Source of the DNA: Perkinsela sp. pyNocScin1
Lineage: Eukaryota; Euglenozoa; Kinetoplastea; Prokinetoplastida; Perkinselidae
Length of the DNA stretch: 64,000 nt
Direction of reading: 5' to 3'
NCBI GenBank assembly: GCA_964019655.1
Contig: CAXHTR010000005.1
Coordinates: forward strand, 1,302,001-1,366,000
Shown here: one piece after another, positions 19,007 through 28,666 of the stretch
Numbering within the stretch: position 1 is the first letter of the stretch
Layout of the letters: the number at the start of each line of letters is the position of its first letter
The notes under the pieces: model-generated
What the model saw: only the letters and a program-made list of their open reading frames with translations
Database searches by the model: none
What the model was told of the DNA's origin: nothing
Program-made: the position numbers and the translations under genes

Positions 19007-19603
19007 GATATTGAGATCGAACGCTTTAATGAAGAAATTTACTGAGTTAATGAAGCATTTTTATACGAAATGATACGGAACTGGCAAATAGGGCACCGAA
19101 GGGCTTCAAAAATGATTGAAATAGGAAATGCACATATTGATGCTTGCAATATCAAAAATTGAGAATCTGTGATGATGAGATACGTATGATGATATTTTTA
19201 GTGCAGATATTTCTTAGGAGTGTTTCTCACGACATGACTTTCTTTTTTTGCTTATTAAAAATCGAAGACATGTGCGCATTGAGCTGAGTCTTCTGCTTCA
19301 CAAAGTAAAGCGTCAAGAGAGGCAGATAGACCAGGCCAAAGTGAGGGATGAGGGAGAGAGTTTCTGATGGCCTTACGAATTCAGGCGTGAATCGAAATTA
19401 ATCACCTCATCTTCACACGAGTCTCAAAAACACTCTTGCAATCGAAGTCTGCATGGAAATATGTTGATACAAGCCCTGAATACGGCAATATTCAAAGCTT
19501 TTTACAGCTGATCGTCCCCAAGAGTCTTCGTCTACTATTATTCTCTTTCCTTATGAACCTTCATCTCTTTCTCTCTATTTTTCACGCAATCTTGATACGA
19601 CTG
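19007..19603. other. Intergenic, no gene seen
   Basis: About 600 bases. The right part is in frame with the next gene from a TTG at 19436 but is low in coding character until ATG 19553 or 19604. Confidence 0.4.
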
Positions 19604-20263
19604 ATGATGACACTCTTGGTACCCCTTTTCACTTCCACAGACCTCACCGAAGAGGCAGAGCGCGAGCACCAGGCCATTCTCATGCGCGCCTTTTTCGCAG
19701 ACTGCGACCTCGACTTCCTCGCTCATATCTCCCACGGAGACCCTGCGTCCGATGTCTGCGGCGACCAGCCCTGGACGAACGTCGTGTGCGTCGGCTGGGT
19801 TGTTGACGGCATATGGATGAGCGAAGCGGCGCCAGGAGCGCTCCGCCTGCCCTACGCCCCGCACACCGCCAAGACCATCGGCCTTTTGCGGTGCGCGCAG
19901 CGCTATGCAGTCGAGACGCGACTCTTCCCGCGCAATCTTCGGCACGCCGATCTCACTGGCAATCAAATCTTCGGCACTTTGGACTTGACTGTCTTGCCGC
20001 GAGATATTCGCTGCCTGATAGCGCCGCGCAACAGCATCAGTGGGCCTGTCAACCTCATGCGCCTGCCCAGAAAGCTCGAAAAACTTGACCTCTCGTCAAA
20101 TTCGATCAGTCAGCACACTGTGTACTACTTTGATCTTCCCGAAACGATTGAGCGTATTTACCTTTTGGGCAACAGCATAACGGCGATCGACACCTTTGAC
20201 GAGAAGCCACACCCCATGCGGAAGCTGATCTTCAGGGGTATGGACAAGAGGCTTGTGGAGTAG
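19604..20263 (+). CDS. Secreted LRR protein, subfamily D
   Basis: 219 residues from MMTLLVPLFTSTDLTEEAER. An ATG at 19553 would add 17 hydrophobic residues (MNLHLFLSIFHAILIRL); I prefer the shorter form because it matches relatives, but either is possible. REHQAILMRAFFADCD leads to a cap SDVCGDQPWTNVVCVGWVVD. D pattern: ETRLFPRNLRHADLTGNQIF, VLPRDIRCLIAPRNSISG, RLPRKLEKLDLSSNSIS, TVYYFDLPETIERIYLLGNS. It is nearest to 53923-54576 and 13708-14391. Ends KPHPMRKLIFRGMDKRLVE. Confidence 0.85.
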   Translation: MMTLLVPLFTSTDLTEEAEREHQAILMRAFFADCDLDFLAHISHGDPASDVCGDQPWTNVVCVGWVVDGIWMSEAAPGALRLPYAPHTAKTIGLLRCAQRYAVETRLFPRNLRHADLTGNQIFGTLDLTVLPRDIRCLIAPRNSISGPVNLMRLPRKLEKLDLSSNSISQHTVYYFDLPETIERIYLLGNSITAIDTFDEKPHPMRKLIFRGMDKRLVE

Positions 20264-20353
20264 TATTTGCGTATTAATTACCTGAAAAGTTGTGCAAAGT
20301 TCTTTCGATGGGCTCATCTGTCAAACTTTGATCACATTCCTAATCTGACCTAA

Positions 20354-21184
20354 ATGCTTCACGCTCTACTTCTCTCTTTCGACAACGAAACCAATCTTGG
20401 CCGAATCGACCGTAGCTCGCTGTCCCAGCAGTCCTGCATGGAGCTCCTCATCGCTTGCCTCCCTGACGATACGAAAGAAGTCTACTTTCAAGATGAAGAA
20501 GGGGAATTCCTAGAGTGTTGCTCCTGGAACCGAATCACGTGCGACGCGGATGGAAATGTCACAAAGGCTGACCTCCGCTTCCGCTATGCGGGAACTATGA
20601 CCTTTGACTTCATCCCGGAATCAGTCATTGAAGCCGAGTTTGGGTCGTGCGCTATGAGTGGCACGATCGACACCCTGAAACTCCCACGAGCTATGCAGAA
20701 TTTTGATATATCCGACACATTGTGCTATGGCACTGTCGATCTTCGGGGGCTGCCTGAGACACTGCACACCCTGCAGCTCCGAGGCAGCCGATTTTCGGGA
20801 TCTCTGGACTTGACGTCCCTGCCGATGGGTCTCGAGATTCTCAAGCTTGACAGGAATATGTTTCTGGGGACAATATCTCTTGAAAAACTTCCACCGAGCC
20901 TGCAGGTACTCTTCCTGGACTGTAACGATCTCAGCGGGAGACTCGACTTGGGCAGCTTACCTGCGCGGATTCGGTTGTTGGATCTCAGTAATAACGCCTT
21001 CACTGGGGAGTTTTGTCTCGTGCAACCGATAGAGAGCCTGCATATTCTGCGTGCAGCGGACTGCAAGCTCAGCGGTACGGCCGTGGTGCACAGTTCGGTC
21101 AATAAAGGCAAAGTAAACCTCAAGGGAAATGCGATGGAAGCTGTGGTCGACGAGCGTGGAAATGTATATCCAGGGTGGTATTGA
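20354..21184 (+). CDS. Secreted LRR protein, subfamily A
   Basis: 276 residues, MLHALLLSFDNETNLGRIDR then SSLSQQSCMELLIACL. The cap is LECCSWNRITCDADGNVTKA, with the full Cys pair plus an extra Cys. Repeats are regular: FIPESVIEAEFGSCAMSG, KLPRAMQNFDISDTLCYG, GLPETLHTLQLRGSRFSG, SLPMGLEILKLDRNMFLG, KLPPSLQVLFLDCNDLSG, SLPARIRLLDLSNNAFTG. Tail NAMEAVVDERGNVYPGWY. It begins 90 bases after the previous stop, consistent with shared transcription of the cluster. Confidence 0.92.
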   Translation: MLHALLLSFDNETNLGRIDRSSLSQQSCMELLIACLPDDTKEVYFQDEEGEFLECCSWNRITCDADGNVTKADLRFRYAGTMTFDFIPESVIEAEFGSCAMSGTIDTLKLPRAMQNFDISDTLCYGTVDLRGLPETLHTLQLRGSRFSGSLDLTSLPMGLEILKLDRNMFLGTISLEKLPPSLQVLFLDCNDLSGRLDLGSLPARIRLLDLSNNAFTGEFCLVQPIESLHILRAADCKLSGTAVVHSSVNKGKVNLKGNAMEAVVDERGNVYPGWY

Positions 21185-21315
21185 AGGTCAAAGACATGAG
21201 TGAGAGAGGAGTGTGGAAAAGAGATTAATTTTATTGAAACTTGAGTTCGACCTTTACATCATTGAATGAATGAAAATCACTTCATCTCTCTTTGTTTTCA
21301 CCTTTATCAACTTCA

Positions 21316-22191
21316 ATGCCTTTGCACGTCTTCAATCTATTGACATCTGACCCGTCACTCGGTCGAATCGACCGAAGCTTGCTCTCAGACCAGGCACTGA
21401 TGGAGCTTCTCTTCGAAGGCATGCGCGCCGACAAGAAAGCGTTCTTTCAAGACGAAAACGGAGATTTCATAGCAATTAGCGAATGGGACTGTGTAAGATG
21501 CATAGACGAATATGTTTCGGAAATCAGAATAGCTCGCAGCTTGTTCACTGGAAAACAGTTTCCGTTTGAGTTCATTCCGCAAGGAGTGAATGTCTTTCTT
21601 GCAAGATCTTGTCGTCTTCACGGAACACTGGACCCATCTCTCCTACCCGTGAATCTTACCTTGTTTAGTGTAGAAGGCAACAAGCTGCATGGATCTGTGC
21701 AGCTCAAATCGTTCCCCGATAAATTGCGCTTGATAGATATCAGCAAAAACGCTTTCAGCGGGAGTTTGGACCTTTCTACTCTGCCGGAATCGATAATTAG
21801 ATTCAATGCTAGTGCCAATGCGTTTAGTGGAGAAATATCGCTAAACGAGCTGCCATCAGCAATGCAAAAACTCCATCTAAATGCGAATGCGCTATCAGGG
21901 TCGATATCTATCCACAAGCTCCCCAGCCAGTTCACTCATCTTTACTTGAATTCAAATCAGTTTGAAGGGAATTTTCGGCTTTTCCATATACCATCGAGCC
22001 TTGAGGAAGTATGTATATGTTATAATAAGTGGGACAACGATGGGACACTCATATTTCCAGGTCATTTTTCTGAAAAGAGACATGGTTTTCAAATCTACTG
22101 TGCGTGCACCGCTGTCCTCGACGAACACGGGAACAAACACCCTTGGGAAAAAGTTATGGTTGAAATGGGGCGCAACGTAGCTTTACTTTGA
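21316..22191 (+). CDS. Secreted LRR protein, subfamily A
   Basis: 291 residues from MPLHVFNLLTSDPSLGRIDR; the longer open frame begins with TTG and is not used. SLLSDQALMELLFEGM is followed by a cap ISEWDCVRCIDEYVSEI with a C-x-x-C, as in 5269-6132. FPFEFIPQGVNVFLARS opens the repeats, including LLPVNLTLFSVEGNKLHG, TLPESIIRFNASANAFSG, ELPSAMQKLHLNANALSG and KLPSQFTHLYLNSNQFEG. Tail CTAVLDEHGNKHPWEKVM. Last gene of this + cluster, 372 bases from the end of the converging - cluster. Confidence 0.9.
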   Translation: MPLHVFNLLTSDPSLGRIDRSLLSDQALMELLFEGMRADKKAFFQDENGDFIAISEWDCVRCIDEYVSEIRIARSLFTGKQFPFEFIPQGVNVFLARSCRLHGTLDPSLLPVNLTLFSVEGNKLHGSVQLKSFPDKLRLIDISKNAFSGSLDLSTLPESIIRFNASANAFSGEISLNELPSAMQKLHLNANALSGSISIHKLPSQFTHLYLNSNQFEGNFRLFHIPSSLEEVCICYNKWDNDGTLIFPGHFSEKRHGFQIYCACTAVLDEHGNKHPWEKVMVEMGRNVALL

Positions 22192-22563
22192 GAGTGGGTA
22201 CAAGAAATTATTAAATATACATAAATATCACAGACGAAATTGGATGAGGAATATCGATTCATGAATCATGGAAGTTTTATGCATGAAATGCGCTATTCTT
22301 TTTTTTTCTGACGCTCAATGAAGTACTTCAAGCAGTATCAAAGCTAAGACTGCGAGACTATACAGTCCTAAGAATTTACAGCCAATCGTATTTGCCACTC
22401 GTGCTCTCTGCATTTTCTACTCGAATACCACTGCTACGCACTTCATACGCTCAATCTAAGAATTCAGTAAAGAAACAAAGTGCTTCAGTGGAATACGTGC
22501 ACAAAATTCGAATAAACACTGATCGCACAACTTTTAATATTTACTTTTATTCACCTAATCTCT
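22192..22563. other. Convergent junction, no gene seen
   Basis: 372 bases where + and - clusters meet tail to tail. It contains a T run near 22300. No gene supported. Confidence 0.45.
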
Positions 22564-23361
22564 CTACATATTCTCCAGATCGAACTCCGGAACTATAGCC
22601 GCCAGGTCGTGCCAGGCCTCGTACACCTTGGCTAGATCGCAATTGTACTCCTGGACCTGAAAGCCCCCGTACCACTTGGACGAGGCCCACATGAAGTCCA
22701 CATCGTTAAACTTATTCATTCGGGCCTGCACAGCCCGGCGGTCGCACCCAAAGAAGGGGACGGGATGTCGCTCTCGGCCGAGCCACAGGTATTCTAGCCC
22801 AGGCGGGAGCCTTGCTGTGTCAACGGAGGCCTTCCACTTGTGCGCTGTGTTGATCCATATGATCCGCATCGTCGGCGGGAGATTCTGGAGCGAAACTTTG
22901 CCAAAAATGTAGCTGCGGCTGTTCCCGACGATGATGATCTCCTCCATGCGCGGTGGGAGATGGCCAAAGGCAAAGTAGTCGCGCCGCTTGATGACCGCAT
23001 GCTCGAATGTTGTTGAGAGGTAGCGGAGGCAGCGGGGCAGTCGCTCGGGCAGCCAGCCGTTCACAGTTGTCACAGTGTGGATGTGGATGTGCTTGACTGT
23101 TGGCGGCAGCCAGTCGAGGGAGAGAACCCAGATTGTGTGGGAACACAGCCCGTCGACAACGAGCGACTGCATCACGCCGTCTGTACAGACGATGTTCCCC
23201 CACTTGCAAATATCGAGATGGCTCGGGTCGTTGGCGAACAGCTCGTTCTGCATTGGCGTGACGTACCTTGAAGGAAGCGTTTCAAAGAGGAAAGCTTTAC
23301 AAAGAAGGGTGTACTGGTCGTGGGCTGTGTCTACGTCGGCGGAGAGGAAGAGTGGGAACAT
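22564..23361 (-). CDS. Secreted LRR protein, subfamily C
   Basis: 265 residues from MFPLFLSADVDTAHDQYTLL; the frame is open 22 codons further upstream. The cap is LDICKWGNIVCTDGVMQSLV. C landmarks: DWLPPTVKHIHIHTVTTV, RLPRCLRYLSTTFEHAV, HLPPRMEEIIIVGNSRS, NLPPTMRIIWINTAHKWK, RLPPGLEYLWLGRERH. The tail is unlike other C members: a Trp/Tyr/Asp-rich segment (NDVDFMWASSKWYGGFQV) and an acidic end YEAWHDLAAIVPEFDLENM. 32764-33510 also ends in an acidic stretch of this kind. Function unknown. Confidence 0.87.
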   Translation of the reverse strand: MFPLFLSADVDTAHDQYTLLCKAFLFETLPSRYVTPMQNELFANDPSHLDICKWGNIVCTDGVMQSLVVDGLCSHTIWVLSLDWLPPTVKHIHIHTVTTVNGWLPERLPRCLRYLSTTFEHAVIKRRDYFAFGHLPPRMEEIIIVGNSRSYIFGKVSLQNLPPTMRIIWINTAHKWKASVDTARLPPGLEYLWLGRERHPVPFFGCDRRAVQARMNKFNDVDFMWASSKWYGGFQVQEYNCDLAKVYEAWHDLAAIVPEFDLENM

Positions 23362-24002
23362 TGAAGAGCGTTTGAAGCAAAAAAGATCAGAATGTGACGA
23401 AGTTGAAATGAGGGACGCAAGAGACACTGCACTTTGCAGACGATCCGTTTATGTATTCGAATTTCGATTCAAATTTTCTATTACAGGATATATCAGGGGG
23501 ACCTTCAACACCTGTCAAAATCCATCTCGACATTTTCTCCGCAGCTACTGGCCTATGAACCTGCGCATGCGTTTCCTTGGTGTCTATCGACAAGATGCAT
23601 TCCGCAGCCCGCGCTATTGACTGTTCCTCTTCGATGCACTGCATTGCACCTTTGAGACCCCCAACACACCCCTTTTCTTTCTTTCCTCACTTTTTGGTTC
23701 TCTACCACTTACCACGGGTGTGGTGGTCACTGCGGAATGATTCCAAGAACAAAACTTCACAGTTTTCTAATAATCTGTCTGCTCATACCAACACTGTCAA
23801 GATCGGCACACATCTTCTTCGTTGCCCACGCTGAACGCCCCCCCCCCAAGCATCAACAGATACCATCATCATCAATAGAAATGTATGCCAATGATACGCT
23901 TGATCTACTCAAAGCCACACACGAAGATCAGAAAAAATTATTACACTAATTTCATCCTTATATCTGTATTTATTCTCTATTACACGATATCCCGTATCAA
24001 AA
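23362..24002. other. Intergenic, no gene seen
   Basis: 641 bases. Pyrimidine-rich stretches and a run of about 9-10 C at 23838-23847. Open frames on both strands have no family pattern. Confidence 0.4.
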
Positions 24003-25424
24003 TCAGTGCACATGCTTCCGAAACGAGAGCATTCGCGTCTCCTCCGCCTCCGGCCCGCAGCGGATAACCTTCAAAAAACCATCCACGCCCGCCGCAACAG
24101 TGGCACCCTCCGGCGTGGCCTCCACTTGCGTGATCTGGTTTCCAGACAAGTCGAGGCGCTTCAGGGGCACCGGAAAATGCACGTTGACTCTGATTGAGAG
24201 CCGACTGAGGTCCACTTTGCCCCAAAAACTGTTGTGTGAGGCGTCGAGCTCTCGGAGCCCCTTCGGCGCCAGGCGCAGATTCGCCTCCCCGAAAAATTTG
24301 TTCTCGGAAATGTTCAGATAGAGGAGACCATCTGGAAGTCCTCCAAAGTTAAAAGTTCCCTCAAATGCGTTCTGCTGTATGCGCAAATCTTCCATAGTGC
24401 GTGGGAGTTTTTCAGTGTCTATTGTCCCCCGAAAGTCGTTGCTGTGTATGATGAGGAGCTTCACGACTGCACTGAGCTTTGCAAAGTCAAACTCCCCGCG
24501 AAATTTGTTCGACCGCATGCTGATGTGGTGCATCGCTGCAGGCCACAAACCGACATCAACTTCGCCCGTAAACCCGGCCTGCTGCATCATCAGCCACTGC
24601 ATGCTCTGGGGCAGGGCAGAAAAAGCAAAGTCACCCTTGAACGAATTTCTGTAGATGATGAGGACCTTGAGGCTCGCTGGGAGCTTGCTCGTATCAAAGC
24701 CACAGCTGAAGTCGTTGGTGTTGAGCACAAGCTCATACAGAGATTCCGGCATGTTTCCGAGAATAAGATCCCCCGAAAGCTCCTTAGTGTCCAAGTGGAG
24801 CTTTTGCACGCTTTGCGGTAACTTCGAGAGGTCGAGAGACCCTGAAAATTTGTTCGCGTGGGCATAGAGCCCCTCTATTGTCGGTGGGAGACGCGTCAAG
24901 TCCATGGACCCCGAGAATTCGTTCTTGCCGATGGAAAGCTCCCGCATTGCCGCTGGGAGGCGCGTGAAGTCGAAACTGCCCGAAAATTTGTTTTTCGTGA
25001 GGCACAGATTTTCGAGGTGTGGGGGGAGGTCTGCAGTCGAAATGCTTCCCGAAAGATCGTTGTCGAGAAGATGGAGCGATGTGAGACTGATGGGCAAGTC
25101 CCGGGCCTCGAGCGTGCCTTCGATGCGATGGGACTTGAGCGAGAGATGCTGCAGTGTGTGCGGGAGAAACGCAAAGTTCACTGTTCCCATGAGCTCTCCC
25201 TGCCAGCTCTCAAAGTTTATTCCTGTGACAGCACCACTGTCATCTGTTTCCACGCCTTCCCACTCAGCCAGAGGGGCGTAGTTGCCCGCTTCATCAAGAT
25301 ACCAGTCTCTATTCTTGGTTTGGTCGAAGGCAATCTCCATCTTGTCCTGCTCGGGGAGGAGCGTTGGGTCGACCCGGCCGATGCTGTTGTCAATGGCGTG
25401 AATGAGAAGAGTCAATGTGCGCAT
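24003..25424 (-). CDS. Long LRR protein, subfamily A, about 15 repeats, Cys-less cap
   Basis: 473 residues from MRTLTLLIHAIDNSIGRVDP; an ATG nine codons upstream (MHIFSLFFS) would lengthen the signal. TLLPEQDKMEIAFDQ is followed by a cap PLAEWEGVETDDSGAVTGI without cysteines. About 15 repeats, many near-identical in plan: DLPISLTSLHLLDNDLSG, RLPAAMRELSIGKNEFSG, KLPQSVQKLHLDTKELSG, KLPASLKVLIIYRNSFKG, KLPRTMEDLRIQQNAFEG. The array ends in RVNVHFPVPLKRLDLSGNQI, and the tail VDGFLKVIRCGPEAEETRML has no VDENG. One of five members with long arrays, the kind most likely to change length by unequal exchange. Confidence 0.92.
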   Translation of the reverse strand: MRTLTLLIHAIDNSIGRVDPTLLPEQDKMEIAFDQTKNRDWYLDEAGNYAPLAEWEGVETDDSGAVTGINFESWQGELMGTVNFAFLPHTLQHLSLKSHRIEGTLEARDLPISLTSLHLLDNDLSGSISTADLPPHLENLCLTKNKFSGSFDFTRLPAAMRELSIGKNEFSGSMDLTRLPPTIEGLYAHANKFSGSLDLSKLPQSVQKLHLDTKELSGDLILGNMPESLYELVLNTNDFSCGFDTSKLPASLKVLIIYRNSFKGDFAFSALPQSMQWLMMQQAGFTGEVDVGLWPAAMHHISMRSNKFRGEFDFAKLSAVVKLLIIHSNDFRGTIDTEKLPRTMEDLRIQQNAFEGTFNFGGLPDGLLYLNISENKFFGEANLRLAPKGLRELDASHNSFWGKVDLSRLSIRVNVHFPVPLKRLDLSGNQITQVEATPEGATVAAGVDGFLKVIRCGPEAEETRMLSFRKHVH

Positions 25425-25524
25425 TGAGAAGAATAGAGAGAAGATGTGCAATAATTTTGATACTTTTTGAAGCTGCCTCAGAGAGCCAATTGAATCATTA
25501 AAGAAATCTGATGATAGCTTTTGA

Positions 25525-26322
25525 CTATGTCGTCACCATCACAAATCTGTCAGCAAAGAGAAATTCATCACTTTTCGGATGCTCCTCCTTAAACTCATTG
25601 ACGACCCTTGAGATCCTGTTTCCACGAAGGTACACCTGCCTCGCGTACCCCTTTGGAACCGCTGCGACCCCATCAAAGTCGTTGTTCGCAGCATTCACAT
25701 TCGGCATGCTTCGACCCCCAAGCAATGAAAATTTTCCTGAAAATTTGTTCTTGTCCATAGTGAGCGCATAGAGATTCTCTGGCAAATTGCAGAAGGAGAG
25801 CTCTCCCACAAACGAATTCAAGCGAAGACCAATGGCTTTCAGCGTGGCTGGGAGAAAATCGAGTGAGACACTTCCCGAGAATGTATTTTCGAAAAGTTGC
25901 AGCGAATTCAGATTTTGAGGGAGCGAAGTCAAATTCGCACTTCCAGAGAAAAAGTTGCTTTGCACGCTGAAGTCAATCACTCCACTTGGTAAACTCGTGA
26001 GGTCGACTGTCCCCGTGCACTCGTATCGAGCAATCTTAAACGACGTCAGGCCACGAGGAAGCGCACTCGTCTCGAGTTTCCCTTCGATGTTTGTGGTCGA
26101 CAGGTCGCCGACGAGCGCGAAAGAGGCTAGAGAATCCGGGAGCATTGCAAAGTGGATGCTGCCTTTGGTGGTTGCATCCATGTAGTACCAGCGCACGTGG
26201 CGGACGAGGCCTGCATCATCGCACTCGATTCCGTCCCACACACAGACGTCGAGGAAGGCGCCGCTGTCGTCTTGGAAGACAAAGGTGAAGTCGTCGCTGA
26301 GGTCGGCGATGAGCAGCTCCAT
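25525..26322 (-). CDS. LRR protein, subfamily A, start codon lost (ATA)
   Basis: 265 residues from the first in-frame ATG (MELLIADLSDDFTFVFQDDS). The family-typical N-terminus is encoded directly upstream in the same frame: FFTTCILTPDPHLGRFDPSQ then LDDQSRMELL. Its expected first codon at 26403-26401 is ATA, not ATG, and a TAA lies a few codons further up. The body is intact: cap DVCVWDGIECDDAGLVRHV, repeats DLTSLPSGVIDFSVQSNFFSG-like, SLPQNLNSLQLFENTFSG, NLPENLYALTMDKNKFSG, and tail ISRVVNEFKEEHPKSDEF. It may be a recent pseudogene, may use ATA, or may begin at the downstream Met without a signal. Confidence 0.8.
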   Translation of the reverse strand: MELLIADLSDDFTFVFQDDSGAFLDVCVWDGIECDDAGLVRHVRWYYMDATTKGSIHFAMLPDSLASFALVGDLSTTNIEGKLETSALPRGLTSFKIARYECTGTVDLTSLPSGVIDFSVQSNFFSGSANLTSLPQNLNSLQLFENTFSGSVSLDFLPATLKAIGLRLNSFVGELSFCNLPENLYALTMDKNKFSGKFSLLGGRSMPNVNAANNDFDGVAAVPKGYARQVYLRGNRISRVVNEFKEEHPKSDEFLFADRFVMVTT

Positions 26323-26403
26323 GCGGGACTGGTCGTCGAGCTGGCTCGGGTCGAAGCGGCCGAGGTGTGGGTCAGGTGTGAGAATGCAGGTGGTGAAGAA
26401 TAT

Positions 26404-26811
26404 GGCCGAGTTTTAGAGAAAGAGCAGAAGAGGTCACCGTATGGGGGACTAAGAGACACACAGCAAAAGGTTTTTTGCGCAATATCTGTTTCAATCACAT
26501 AAACTTGATGAATGCGTAGCCAAGAGCGTCGCCGCTTGATTCGACCCTTCAACCTGCAATCTCAGCTAATGACATAAACTCATCGCATAGCGCTTCAATT
26601 TTGACTGTGAATTCCAAGTGAATTCTTCCCTAAACTTTTAATACGTTCTCTTTGCTCTTTTCATGGACTTTTCTTTGTCGCATAAAGTAAAGTAAATAAG
26701 CTTTGAAATGACCAAAGAACTTCATTCATTCATTTTTACCCCGCAATCGATTGAAAATTTATAAATTATCTTTATCTATTTCACTCATTCCTTCATATTC
26801 CCCGATCTATC
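26404..26811. other. Intergenic, no gene seen
   Basis: About 400 bases with no supported feature apart from AT-rich sequence. Confidence 0.4.
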
Positions 26812-27885
26812 CTATCGCGTAAGCTTTGCGATATTCCACTGCCCTGGCTTGTCACCATCGAACTTCAGACTTGCCCCGTTCTCACGCATATCGAGGTCCT
26901 GCAAGCTCTCCGGGAGCAGCCGCGCTCGCACAGTGCCCGAGAGCGCATTGTAGCTGAGGTCCAGCTTGGCGAGGCTTTCTGGCAGGTCATCGAAGTCGAC
27001 TTCCCCTGAGAGCTCGTTGTGCGCGACGAGCAGGTCGGCCATAGAACTTGACGGCCCGGGCAAGCACAATACCCCTGCGAAGGCGTTGTTCGAAATATCG
27101 AGAATCTCGACTTGTTCCGGGAGATTTCCCAGATGGACGTCTCCGGAAAATTGATTATCGCTGAGATAAATCTCAAGAATTGCGTCACCGAAGGCAGAAA
27201 AGTCGATGCTGCCGTGCAGCTTGCAATCTAATGCATTGAGCTCGAGGAGCGTCGCAGGGAGGTCTGCGGGCTCGAGTGTCCCCGCAAATGCGTTCCCGGA
27301 TATGTTCAGAAACACGAGCAATCTGGGAAGCTTTTCGAAATGGATATTGCCGAAAAACTTATTGTAGTGGATGTCAAGGTGCTCCATGTACCATGGCAGG
27401 TTATCGAGGTTTGCCTCCCCCGAGAATTCATTTTCAGCGATTTCGAGGCTCGTCATAGCCTGTGGGAGGGAGCGAAAGTCGACTTCACCCGAAAAGGCGT
27501 TGACTTCGATACAGAGGCACTGCAGGGTGTCAGGGAGGCTCGCTGTATCCAGAGTCCCTGTATACTGATCATCACAGTTCAGGAGAGTGACTGAATGGAC
27601 AGTTCGAGGTGTGTACTGGAGCAGCGCAGTGCCCGTACATTTGAAATCACACCATTCGATCTCTGTGACATGCTGATCATCGTCGCAGGTCACGCAGTCC
27701 CATTCGCACACATCATAGAACTCGCCTGCACTATTTTGGAAGTTGCGCTGGGTCTCTGGCGTGAGTTCACTGACGAAGAGCTCCATCATGGTCTGGTCAG
27801 AGAGGGAGGATGTGTCGACGCGCGCGAGGGACGAGTCCGCAGTGGAGACAAAGCTCAGGGTGATGTGGGTTACTGGAAGCAGCAT
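26812..27885 (-). CDS. Secreted LRR protein, subfamily A, about 11 repeats
   Basis: 357 residues. MLLPVTHITLSFVSTADSSL, then ARVDTSSLSDQTMMELFV. The cap DVCEWDCVTCDDDQHVTEI has three Cys. About 11 regular repeats: SLPDTLQCLCIEVNAFSG, SLPQAMTSLEIAENEFSG, NLPWYMEHLDIHYNKFFG, KLPRLLVFLNISGNAFAG, DLPATLLELNALDCKLHG, NLPEQVEILDISNNAFAG, DLPESLAKLDLSYNALSG. It ends LPESLQDLDMRENGASLKF and a short tail, with no VDENG. Start confirmed by ATG at 27885-27883 and by the family pattern. Confidence 0.92.
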   Translation of the reverse strand: MLLPVTHITLSFVSTADSSLARVDTSSLSDQTMMELFVSELTPETQRNFQNSAGEFYDVCEWDCVTCDDDQHVTEIEWCDFKCTGTALLQYTPRTVHSVTLLNCDDQYTGTLDTASLPDTLQCLCIEVNAFSGEVDFRSLPQAMTSLEIAENEFSGEANLDNLPWYMEHLDIHYNKFFGNIHFEKLPRLLVFLNISGNAFAGTLEPADLPATLLELNALDCKLHGSIDFSAFGDAILEIYLSDNQFSGDVHLGNLPEQVEILDISNNAFAGVLCLPGPSSSMADLLVAHNELSGEVDFDDLPESLAKLDLSYNALSGTVRARLLPESLQDLDMRENGASLKFDGDKPGQWNIAKLTR

Positions 27886-28666
27886 TGGATTACGATAGAA
27901 AGAATTTCACTGGATATGAAGATTAGCATTCGATGACACAGTCGAAAAGATTGGAATCAAGCGTCACACTTGATTGTTCTACCAGAGTATATTTTACTAC
28001 GTTCTATGCAATGAAGTATCTTGTTGCTCATCTGAAAGTAAGATTATTCGCATCTGGTCAAAGAGCTTTCTAAAAGTGGTGTTCCGCAGCCATCTAGGGT
28101 GGTGATTATATTCATAATCCAAAAAAGATCTCGACAATACGGCTCGAATCAACGTCCTTGACTTCCCTAAGTGTGTGCAGAAAACACTTTGGAGCAAAAT
28201 TCTTTGCGATTGACGTTTGAAATGCATTTTCACATAGAAATAAGAACAAAATACTTCAATGATAAATCAGCCAACAGCACATTCATCTTTCATTCGAAAA
28301 GTAACCCGTATTATCGTCTCATCATATTTTTGTACATTGTACACGAAATTGAATTCAAACTTACTTCCCAACTACTCCTCCTCTTCGTTTTTTTCAATGT
28401 AAAGAAACTAGATCATTGTTGGCAGGTAAAGAAAGCTGAAATTCCCTGAAAATCCATTCAACGACGGCTCTGACGAAAGCTTCTTCAGATTTGAAACGAC
28501 TTTTAGCCTAGGTAGTCTGCGTATAGCATTCGGTATAGCATTCAAAAAATTGTGTTATCTTTACAACCGATATGCAAAAAAACAGTGATTTCAAGCAATT
28601 GAAATCCTTCTACTTCCACTGATTCATATGTTTTACATTACTAGTATATCACTTTTTAGAGAATTC
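27886..28666. other. Intergenic, no gene seen
   Basis: 781 bases. A 12-base tandem duplication (GTATAGCATTC at 28521 and again at 28533) is the only structure noted. Confidence 0.4.
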
